Source: Nymphaea colorata
Lineage: Eukaryota > Streptophyta > Magnoliopsida > Nymphaeales > Nymphaeaceae
Length of the DNA: 64,000 nucleotides
Assembly (NCBI RefSeq): GCF_008831285.2
Contig: NC_045138.2
Location: 21,859,934-21,923,933 of the forward strand
Reading direction: 5' to 3'
The position numbers and the translations under genes are program-made. Below the pieces are notes generated by a model. It saw only the letters and a list, made by a program, of their open reading frames with translations. It did no database searches and was not told the DNA's origin. This document shows, one piece after another, positions 11,901 through 21,477 of the stretch (positions are counted from its first letter, which is position 1; every line of letters starts with the position of its first letter).

Positions 11901-13192
11901 GGCAATCTCCGGCGGGAGCTGACTAGGGAGTGCCATGATACGCTTTGAGCTGGCCATCCAGGCCAGACTCTAGCCCCAAATGCGCGATGATGTGGAGGCA
12001 TATGTAAAGACTTGTCTCATCTGCCAGCAGGACAAAGAGACTAATCAGAAGCCTGCTGGCCTGCTTGAGCCTCTTCCTATTCCGAAACATCCGTGGGAAA
12101 GCATCTTCATGGACTTCATTGTGAGTTTACCCCGAGTTGATGGCTACAGCTTTATCTTTGTTGTTGTGGACAGGTTTTCTAAGTATGCCACGTTCATGCC
12201 AACTACAAAGGAGAGTCCAGCGGAAAAGACGACGGAGATGTTTGTGAAGAACATTGTTAAGTATTGGGGTGTGCCGAAGAGTATTATGAGTGATCACGAT
12301 GCTCGCTTCACGAACAAGTTTTGGCGTGAAGTGTTTCGGTTACTAGGCTCCGACTTGCTGTTTTCCACAAGCTTCCACCCTTAGATTGATGGCCAGACCG
12401 AAAGCATCAATGCCTTGTTGGAACAGTACCTGCATCACTTTGTCAGCGCCAACTAGAAGAATTGGGTAACGCTGCTCAATGTGGCCCAATTCTGTTACAA
12501 CTTGCAAAAGAGCGAGTCTTCAGGCCACAACCCCTTTGAAGTAACCACAAGACAGTAGCCGTTGATGCCTCACACTGTTGCTGCCTAGGAGAAATGAAGG
12601 CCCAGCTTCGCCTACCAGTTTGTCAGAGACTGGCATGAACAGACGGAAATAGCGAAGGAGTTCTTGCACAAGGCCGCCAAGAAAATGAAGAAATGGGCGA
12701 ACAAGAATCGGAGACATGCCGAGTTTCGAGTGGGAGACCAAGTTCTTGTCAAGCTTTACCCAGACCGCTCGGGCATCTTCTGTGGGCGACACCGAGCGTT
12801 GATCAGAAAGTATGAAGGGTCATTCACTGTGGTCAAAAGAATTGGGAAGCTGGCATATAAGTTAGATCTGCCGCCAGACTTCAAGGTGCATTCAGTGTTT
12901 CACATCTACAACCTCAAGCCCTTCTATGCCGATACTGAAGACCCGGAGAGAAGCCAGCCCCAGAGAGAACCGATTTTGCAGCGTGCTCCCTCTACCCGGC
13001 GTGCCAGTGACCGTCAGTTGGACCAAATCCTTCGATACAAAGTGAACTATCTTGGTGAACCGAAGTGATACTTGGTCAAGTGGGTAGATGATGATCAGCC
13101 AACATGGGAGTATGCCTTCCGCTTCAAGTGAAGTCATCCAGAAGAAGTCCAGACCTACCATGAAGCTGTTGGCACCGAGGCCGGTGCCTGAT
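11901..13192 (+). pseudogene. Integrase and degenerate chromodomain pseudogene of gypsy element
   Basis: Zinc-finger remains (CHDTL, AGHPG, CLICQQ) show a small deletion and frameshift near 11955-11975. The catalytic core has D in FMDFIVSLP, D in SDHDARF and E in TESINALLE. The C-terminal module shows VGDQVLVKL and HSVFHIYNLKPF, then a chromodomain-type segment (YLVKW, then TWEYAF). In-frame stops lie at 11946, 11971, 12382, 12454, 12556, 12586, 12595 and 13066. Several replace Trp or Gln expected from the family, for example in HP-stop-DGQTE. Integrase would insert the cDNA; chromodomains target chromatin. Confidence 0.9.
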
Positions 13193-13194
13193 TT

Positions 13195-13207
13195 GAAGGG
13201 AGGAGCA
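13195..13207 (+). other. Polypurine tract of gypsy element
   Basis: GAAGGGAGGAGCA directly precedes the 3' LTR; it is the usual plus-strand primer site. Confidence 0.85.
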
Positions 13208-13623
13208 TGTTCCCTGCGTCTAGAGTTTGTACAGTCCTTTGCCTTTGCTGTATTTGCTTTGCTTATGTTGAGTATTGGTGTAAGCTAGTTTGTTCACCTA
13301 TGTCGGAGTACCCTCCCAAAACGGCCCAAGTGTAATATTGGAATTCCTTGTTTTGGATGGTCGGCATCGGGAATTCTGTAAGTGGCTTCGGCCATCCTAT
13401 GTAAGTAAAGTATAAAATCTTACTTGTTTTCCCTCGTGATGTACTCATGTTCTTCAAATGAATATATTGCGAGTTTTCTTTCCACACTCTTTGTGCAATT
13501 TGTGTTCTTTGTTTTCGAGAAAGCGTTCAAGTGATCTGCGCCCACTTGAACGAAGGCGAAGGCTTGCGGCTTATTGGCGAGAGTTTGCCGCACCGCGCGG
13601 TCCGGAGTTGTCAGCCCGTGACA
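13208..13623 (+). repeat. 3' LTR of gypsy element
   Basis: 416 bp, TGTTCCC...TGACA, about 94% identical by eye to the 5' LTR, followed by target duplication ATAAT. Confidence 0.96.
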
Positions 13624-13628
13624 ATAAT

Positions 13629-16600
13629 CATTCAACCCATTTCCTCACATCAAAACTGGAAGTGGTTAGCAAAAGGATTCTACTGCCACCATCTGGTAAA
13701 TGGAAGCATCTTCTGAACAACAACAAATTCCTTTCTTCCAGTTGTGTGTTCTTGGGAGCTTTTCTCTGATAAGAAAAATGCTTATTTTCAACCAAAGTCC
13801 TTTGACATCCTTAATATGTGAAGCCTTTGTATCAATCTCTCAATTTTTTGGAACAGATTTCAGAAGAACGTTGTCAAGAACAGCCCCTTAACAGGAACAT
13901 ATTTGCCCATCCTAATGAAACATAAAGGTTGATTGCACATGGAAGGCCATAGACTAGTTAAGGAAATTTGATGATTTTGAATATTTTATTACTCACGTCC
14001 AAAAACTCATTGAAAAACTCTCTGTCAAGCAATCTGGCATGATCTCTGTTTAGTTTCGCTGACTTTGCAACAAGAACACATGCTGAATGAGGTCTAGTAA
14101 CTTCCTTTGTATATCCATCCCACAACGACCATTCAGCGCTTCAAATGCATGCAGTCTCCAACCTTCATTTAATCAAGATATATAGGTGAAAACAATGGTC
14201 TTAACAGTTCCACAAGTTCACATGAAATTTAACTGGGTTCATCAAATTTCAAGAATGAATTTTATCATGCATAAAGAAGTCAACACCAGGAGTTTATCAT
14301 ACCTACTATTATCATCATTTCCAGTAGCACTAACACCCAATATCCCCAAACGTGGGATGGTTAAGATGTCCAACATGCCTATGACACTTGGAGCACATTA
14401 TAATGTATTACGAAGCCATAGATTGAGGAAATGGGCATGTGAACTCTCATACTATGGTTGTTCATTTAGAGGTTTAAAGGACATTTATTTTTCAGAAGGG
14501 TTACTAAAGAATCACATACTACATGTTGTTTCAATAGTCTGAAGATTTTCTTGTTCTTTGTGATAGATTGAGAATTACAAGCCAAAGAAAAATGTATGAT
14601 ACTATGTTTTCTTTTCCTTTGGATTGAACATGTTAGATCTCCTAATCCTATTCGTGAGTAAGTCAAAGACATACTGCAATCTGGCAATGTGTTAATGGAC
14701 ATAATGCAGCAACTAGCTTTTTCCATGTAGCAAAGTCCTGAGCTCATTGCTATTAGCTTTGTGGATGTCTCTTATCGATGCACTAGAAGTAAGGAGAAAT
14801 CACCTGACATTTTCCTTTTTCATTCTTGACAAGGCAAAACAGATCCAGAAGTTCGATTTGTACTTGACCATTGCAAACTCCACATTTCTGCAAATCAAAC
14901 TTTGGAACAGTATGGTACCAAAGAATGGATTTGAACCATCATATGTGCCACTGGTCATCAAAGAATGAATTTGATCCAACAAAGGCCACTATATCATTTT
15001 TTTAGCTCTTTCCTGAAGCCTACCATGATTTTTCTACAGCCACTTTGCTGCAATGGTGAGAGTACAGGACCAATCACTGGACTAATCCTACCCCTCCCCC
15101 ACAAAGCATAGTTCTATAGTCTAGGAACAGTCCTATAGCCTCATGAATTAGCAGAGGCACTTACACTCTAGGGAGAAGGACCAAGTGATAGTTTGCACAA
15201 TTCATTTATTATTGTTTGGCATTGTCACTCTTGTGTTGGATAGTCAACTTAATGCTTGTGATCAGTAGTAGAGATTCAACAATTTATCAACCAGCTGTAC
15301 AACAATTTAGAGTGCAGATCCTTGCCTACCATAGCAAGAGATACAGAAGCCGTCCCAAGTAGTGGGTCTCTTCTTTCGGCCTGCTCTAATATCTCTATAT
15401 GTAACCTTTCTTTTGGATATGCATTTCATTCTTCAGTTGTCTTATATTGAGAGGACTTGGTTAGCCTCTTTGATATTTGCAGTGCTTTTCTTCCATTCAC
15501 CGTGAGGTCTGCCAACTAAGCTCCCTTGGTCAAAAGAAAGACTATAATCTTAGGCTCAGTCTGCAGTGCAGCAACATGGACCCAGTATATCCCCTGAGAT
15601 TCCTAAGATTAACATCAGCTAGCTCGATAGCTAAGAGTTCAGTTGTAGACTTAGAATCACAGTAGGCTACTGCATAATGGAATGCATGTACATTGTCCAT
15701 CTTTTAGCAATGTAATGACAATTCTCTTAATGTAAGTTGGGATCTATGTTAATGTAATGACATAGCTGTGTTTTCTGTGAGGACAATCCTCTTAATAAAC
15801 TTTCTTGACTTTGCATTCATAGCTGTGTCTGGCTGGGTAAATTGGGCCCATGTTGGCTTTAAGTTATAAGACTAGAAGTAAATTGGAAGAGTCTCTGGGC
15901 AACCTTTTTATAGAAGGATCTTGGAAGTGCACAGATTTTAAATTGCTCAGTCCTCTTTGACATTGCTTTTTTCATTATTTTGCAATTGTGTACATAAAGC
16001 ATAGCAGGAACTCATGAAGGTGAATCACAGGTCAAGACCCTGACAATGGTTCGTTACTTTACACTTCTTGAAAAAAGGGGAATCCCAAAATTAGATTTTA
16101 GGTTAAACACTTCACTCTTCCAAAATTTCTGTAGATTGCAGTCTATTTAGTTAACTTGATGAAGAAGTTTGAACAATATTATAGTTTGTTTAGGTCAAAA
16201 TGCCTTGGGTCACATGCATGAAGATGTTTACTAAACTTGTGGCCATGAAAATAGTATTTTAGAAAAATAATTGAATATGATTCTATCTTGGCTTTTTTTC
16301 ATGATATAGTAGATCTAAAGATAAAATGTTCATTGAGTTGCTCCATTACGTTGGTCATATCATAACCATTGTATAAACACCAGCACATCTGCATGCAAAT
16401 ATATATATACAAATAAAATATGAGAGAGTGTGTGTGTGTGGTTGTGTGTCTGCACATATACTATTATAGTAAGATACAATTATTGAATTTGGAGCTTTGT
16501 GTGTAGAAGAACCTCATAGCTTCAAGTTTTCCTCCATTGGAGGACAACAATTTGATAATGTAGAATAGATATTCTATGGTATTAGTATGTTACTATCATT

Positions 16601-16630
16601 TTATGTGTTGAGAAAAGTAAAAATACTTAT
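13629..16630. other. Intergenic, no gene recognised
   Basis: Three kilobases with only short, unrelated frames. The longest (14186-14542, 118 codons) resembles no family I know and lacks supporting context. No RNA gene or CACTA terminal repeat was identified. Confidence 0.5.
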
Positions 16631-17434
16631 AGTTTATTTTGGTTCTATGTAGGGCAAGTTTAGAATATTTAACTGGAGTTCATAATTTTTTGAGCTTGGC
16701 TAAGAGGAATAATGCATTTGTTGATGGGAAGATGAAATGTCCTTGTCAAAAATGTAGTAGTTGCTTTCTACAATACCCATCTGTTGTTTGTGACCATGTG
16801 GTTGAATGGTTTTACTCAAAGTTACACAAAGTGGTATTACAATGGTGAAAGTACAACATCATTAGTAGACAACCGTGGTGGTACATCTGTGTACAATGTT
16901 AACCAGATTGATGAATTGACTATGGATGTCTACCAAAAGAGAGACAATGAATCTATAACATGGATTGTTAATGTAGATAGACCAGATAGTTACTCTAAAC
17001 CAAATCCTGGCTTCATCAATTTGTTAAAGGAAGCCAATGAAGAACTATATCCAGAATTTGTGCAATATACATGGCTATCATTCCTCGTCTGTTTAATGCA
17101 CATCAAATGTCAATGTGGATTGAGTAACTAGACTTTAACATGATATTAGAGTTGTTGATTGAAGCAATTTCACAACAAGTTGTTTGCATATCCAAAAATT
17201 TCTTTTTGGTTTGTTTTTAGAGTACTCCAGAAAAATGAGATTTGATTTTGAAAATGAAAAAAAAGACTCACTCGTTGGCACAAAGATTGACCGTTCCCGA
17301 CGCCTTTACTGGGGGTAACAAATCCAAGGGCGATGCTTATTTTTGATGCATTTCGTTTTGGCTTTTACATCTCTTGTAGCTTTTACAAACAAGAAAAGAG
17401 AGAGAGAGGAGCGTCTGTTCTAAAACAAGGCGTA

Positions 17435-17460
17435 AAAAAGGGGCCGTCGGGCCCCTTTTT
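17435..17460. repeat. Perfect 11-bp inverted repeat (hairpin)
   Basis: AAAAAGGGGCC and GGCCCCTTTTT flank a four-base loop. It resembles a bacterial terminator but sits in plant repeat DNA, so no terminator function is claimed. Confidence 0.85.
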
Positions 17461-17493
17461 AATTTTTCCCCATATCGTGTGATACGGGGGTGT

Positions 17494-17646
17494 ATTATAC
17501 GTATCGTGCGATACGGCTACCATATCGCATGTATCATGCGATACGCATACGATACGAACGCATATCGTCTTTAAACAGTGTATCGTATAGGTCTTCTTGA
17601 CCTATACAATACGTATCGTACGATACGCGTCCGTATCGTACGATAC
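17494..17646. repeat. Cluster of nested GTATCG palindromes
   Basis: It contains the 16-bp perfect palindrome CGTATCGTACGATACG (17612-17627), the 14-bp palindrome GTATCGTACGATAC (17633-17646), the near-palindrome CGTATCGTGCGATACG (17500-17515) and a 9-bp stem GTATAGGTC/GACCTATAC with a 5-base loop (17585-17607). All are variants of one self-complementary word. Confidence 0.88.
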
Positions 17647-19433
17647 AGATAACATTGCTACGTACCTTCAATATAGGTGATATTAGAAATGAGCTTTTTC
17701 ATTTCCTTTGAATGATCCTAGGGTTGATGGAGATATCCTCAAGAGGTCTCATCATGCTAGTTTTAACATGAAGAGGCTTGCTCCTAAGGTTAGAGAAGAA
17801 GAAGAAGGGAAGAACAGAAAAAAGGAAAGAGAAAGCTAAGGAAAAATCTAGATTTTCAAGTGAGAAAACACTATAGGTTTCCTAAGTGTTGGCTTATGCC
17901 CAAGATGGAAGTTGTGGTAGTATTTATAGGGAGTTTTGGAGCCAAAACTCAAAATTTGATTTTTTTTTTAAATTTTACAAGATTTTCATGCGAATTTAAA
18001 ATATTTTTGATTTTTTTTTAAAAAAATAAGTTTTGACAAAGTAGGAATGGCTATTAGCCCTGCAAAATCCCCTTTGGAGGTGGGCAGGACAAATGCCCAC
18101 CCAACAAGGTTAAAACTGCTGCCAAAGAGTGGTTTTAACATGAAAATGGGGGCATGCATCGTACGCTCACGTGTTTGTGTGGTCGCTCATAGCACGCGAT
18201 CGCGTAGTTGCGGGCGACTGTGCATTGCGTGATGTAGGGTTTAGAGATTCATTTTGGATCGAATAGTCGTAAATTTATTTTGGTTCTAGGACTGGACGTA
18301 TGATCCAGAAATTAAATTCAACTGAAATAATTGAGAAATTTGTTTGAGGAAAATGAAATATAGTTCTTTTTTTTGTTTTTTTTAATTTGGGGTGATAACA
18401 CTGTGCATCTGCTGAGGATGTATTATGAAGCAAAAAAAAAAAAAAAACTTATTAAGTGCATTGGGGTTTACATTATGAAAAGATAGATATTTGTTGAAAT
18501 AATTGTATGCTATTTTCGAAACACAACTTAGGCAAACAAAATGTGACTCTTGTAGTGAATCAAGGTGGAAGATTAGTAAATCATAGGCTTATAGAAAGAA
18601 AATGAAATGGAAAGTGCCAGGAAGACATTACACCACTTCCTTTTGATAGCAAGGTTGAAAAGATTGTTCATGTCCACAAGAACTACATCAGAGATGAGGT
18701 GACGTAAGGACGTATGAAGGATGGTTTGTTGAGATATCATGCAGATGCACTCATGCACAAGCATGGAAATCCTTTGATGTGCAAATCCAAACATTTGCAA
18801 CAGAAAGTCACAATGTTAGATTGGGTTTAGCAAGTAATGTTTTTAATCCATTCAGAAACTAGAGTTCAATACACAGTGTGTGGATAGTATTAATTTTGTG
18901 TGTATAACCTACCTCTATGACTTAGTATGAAACAACATTCAACAATCTTATCCTTGTTAATTTCTGGGTCAAAATCACCTAGAAATAAAATAAATGTCAT
19001 ACTACAACAATTAGTTTATGAGTTGCAGGTATTGTGGAATGGAGCAACAACATATGAAGTGCCAAAAGAACATTTCCGGATGTAAGCAGCATTATTGTGA
19101 ACAATACTTGATTTCCTAGCAAGAATTGCCAAGTTGGAGCACAAAAGGGAAACTTGCATGTCCTAATTGCCACATAGACATATATTCGTGAAGATTAATT
19201 CACATAAAAAAATGTGTTGTATGTGTCATCATAGGTTTTGGCCTATGGATCATAAGCTAAGATGGAACCGATCTTCATTTGATGGTGAAGTTGACACTAG
19301 GATGGCTCTCATGGCAGCTGCTAGTTAGACTTTTTTTTTTTTTTTTTGTGATGTTACTATCATATAATAGGTTATGGTTTTTTTTTCTTGTAGACTATCC
19401 TATTCTATAATAAAAGTTCAATGTTTTTCGTTG

Positions 19434-19519
<86 letters not shown>

Positions 19520-19534
19520 ACACACACACACACA
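19434..19534. repeat. Compound (CT)n(AT)n(GA)n(CA)n microsatellite
   Basis: About nine CT units, an AT core, about 20 GA units, then CA units. The CT and GA arms are complementary, so the locus is a large inverted repeat. Confidence 0.96.
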
Positions 19535-19914
19535 ACAATGTTGATTGCTTGTCCATTGTATTAGTGAGGCTTTGACACCAATACATTTCATTGACGCCAT
19601 ACAATTAGTAGAAACTGAAGTAGTGACATTGCACAGTCATCGTGGTGTTTGTCTAGCTCGGACGCAAAGAATGGTGTTCTTCATATGATCAGCAACATGA
19701 TAGGGTTTGTTGAATTTTTTGAACACTAAACCAAAGTGTCGCAACAATCACTGACACAAAGCAAAATCGTCACTCATATCATGGACAAAATACCAAATCG
19801 TCGCCCCTACCACTAATGTGGTAAAAATCCTTAAAAGCTAAACAACGAGACCTTCACTGACACCGTTTGCGACACATTTTTCACATCGAAGCTACTGATC
19901 TTCAAAGCGAAAGC

Positions 19915-20165
19915 AGGCAACCGGGCACGGGTCAGCCCGATGTTCGAAACATCGGGCTCAAGCTCAGGCCCAGCTCGGCCCGATTTATAATAAAAAATAT
20001 TTTTTAAATTATAAAATAAAATTTCTAAATATAAAATATATATTTTAATAATAAAATAGATTTTATTAATAATAAAAATTATTTCTTTTAATATTAACGA
20101 GCCGGGTTGGGCCCCAACGGGCCGACCTATGCCCGGGCCCTTGCTGGCGGCCCTGCCTGGCCTGG
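19915..20165. mobile_element. Family B element (GGCCCG-rich), probable TIR type
   Basis: GC-rich ends made of CGGGC, GGCCCG and GGGCCC words (such as CAGCTCGGCCCGATTT and CGGGCCGACC) flank an AT-rich core of TAAAATATAAAATA-like sequence. This mirrors the better bounded copy at 53980-54307. Exact termini and target duplication are unclear here. Confidence 0.55.
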
Positions 20166-20169
20166 CGCC

Positions 20170-20970
20170 GCTCGCTGTTTCAAATGTTTGTTGGGATGAA
20201 AGAGTGAAAAAGAAAAATAAGCATGAGATAGAGGGAGGGAGGGAAACTTCGTGCCTCCACTTCCTATAGATAAGCAGAGGATGAATTTCCTTTCCCCTCT
20301 ATGTCTTCTCATTTCCACAACTCCAAATTTTCCATCAGAAAGTGAAAATCTACGCGCCCATAGTAAGGCCCATTTATTGTGGCAACATTAGGAAAAAAAA
20401 AGTAGAACAACTAACTGAGTAAAATAATAAATTTCAACTATTTCTTTTTATAGTAACGAATGTTAAACCATGGTTTATTTGACGGTGGTGAAGACTGATG
20501 AGAAGCTTTTATTTGAAATATAATCTTTGGAACATTTAGGTGGTGTAGAATTTCCAAATTATTTGAGTACGTTTCTATGATATGGGCAACAAAGTGTGAT
20601 TTTGTGAATATTTTACCTATCCTTTTTTTTAGGTAGAGTTTCTTTTTCGCTAAAGACACTTCATATGGGCAAAAGCAACCGTGATTTGTGTTGAACTATC
20701 TTATATCTGCTCATTTTCTAGATTTATGAGTAGAAGTTCAAGTATTTTGTATCTGCCATGTGCCTTTCCTCAGCAAGTCCACAAAATTATATATTATTCA
20801 GATGATCGATGATCGAGGAAATCTGAAACAGCTTCTCCGATCCCCTCCCCAACGCCATGGAAGCTGGTTATCTAACCATTACACAAATTTTCATGCTCTA
20901 AAATATAAAATGACCAAAATACTTGTAGGATATTGAAAAGGAGATATAGTTGATCCTACAACCTATTTAG
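20170..20970. other. Intergenic, no gene recognised
   Basis: AT-rich, no supported feature. Confidence 0.5.
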
Positions 20971-21195
20971 AAAGCTAAAGTCATATACTTCCCTCCATCC
21001 CCATATAATATTAAACCTACTTTTAGTGCTTCAGGTAGCACCTCGCCATGTTTCAACTTGAATAAACCTATTAAGAAAGCTAAAGTCATATACTTCCCTC
21101 TATCCCACATAATGTTAAACCTACTTGTAGTGCTTCAGGCAACACCTCACAATGTTTCAACCTATTTGAAAAGCTAAAGTTATATACTTCCCTGG
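20971..21195. repeat. ~100-bp tandem repeat upstream of the receptor kinase
   Basis: AAAGCTAAAGTCATATACTT (or a one-base variant) recurs at 20971, 21076 and 21170, with the following ~80 bp also repeated in the first two units. The array lies about 0.3-0.5 kb before the kinase start codon. Confidence 0.85.
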
Positions 21196-21477
21196 TAAAG
21201 AAAAATAATGACTCCACGAGTAGCCATACTTGCCTGTTAATGAAGTAAGCATGACATTTGGGGCTAGAAGTTAGAATGAGAAAGCAGCAGCAACACGTTA
21301 GTAAGATTTTGATTTTGAATTGTTCTTTGCCACTAATTACCATGACCCATTCGGCTTAATCTTCAAGGTTGAATATGATAGAACGGCAACCACCGCCCGA
21401 GTTGAATCTGCCAAGGTGCGGAATATGGGCGCGGGCACCGGTCACCACTTCTGCGTTACACTTCGTTTCCCTCGACG

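Larger units (their letters stand above)
8154..13623 (+). mobile_element. Ty3/gypsy LTR retrotransposon (chromovirus-like), complete but defective
   Basis: A full 5,470-bp element. Both LTRs are 416 bp, start TGTTCCC and end TGACA, and the 5-bp target duplication ATAAT flanks the element (8149-8153, 13624-13628). A Met-tRNA primer site, gag, protease, reverse transcriptase, RNase H, integrase and remnants of a C-terminal chromodomain follow in gypsy order, with a polypurine tract before the 3' LTR. By eye the LTRs differ at about 26 positions plus two single-base indels (roughly 94% identity), so it is not a recent insertion. All open frames are broken by stops and frameshifts, so it cannot move without help. 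Confidence 0.96.
17210..18400. other. 1.2-kb non-coding interruption of the CACTA transposase
   Basis: Transposase similarity stops near 17190 and resumes near 18405. The stretch between holds a GGGGCC hairpin, GTATCG palindromes and a TATA-like motif (GTATTTATAGGG, about 17916-17927), suggesting an LTR-type promoter. It could be a solo LTR, another insertion or a degraded intron. No convincing terminal repeats or target duplication were found. Confidence 0.45.
16645..19329 (+). pseudogene. CACTA (En/Spm) TNP2 transposase pseudogene
   Basis: Fragments lie in correct order. First is the transposase-associated domain (SLEYLTGVHNFLSLAK, CPCQKCSSC), then frame-shifted YTKWYYNGES, then LLKEANEELYPEF and LSFLVCLMHIKC with MILELLIEAI shortly after. 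A ~1.2-kb interruption follows. Coding resumes near 18405 with YYEAKK, HYEKIDIC, NNCMLF, CDSCSESRWK, FDVQIQTFATESHNVRLGLA, VFNPFRN and, near 19205-19326, CHHRFWPMDHKLRWNRSSF. These match the TNP2 superfamily enzyme that cuts CACTA elements. At least five frameshifts and many stops show it is dead. The C-terminal catalytic region and CACTA ends were not found. Confidence 0.9.

Noticed and set aside
17435-17460. Rho-independent terminator
   Set aside because: The stem and T-tract look right, but this is plant nuclear repeat DNA with no bacterial gene context.
18573-18800. 75-codon minus frame in the CACTA region
   Set aside because: The plus strand reads TNP2 motifs (ATESHNVRLGLA) across this stretch.
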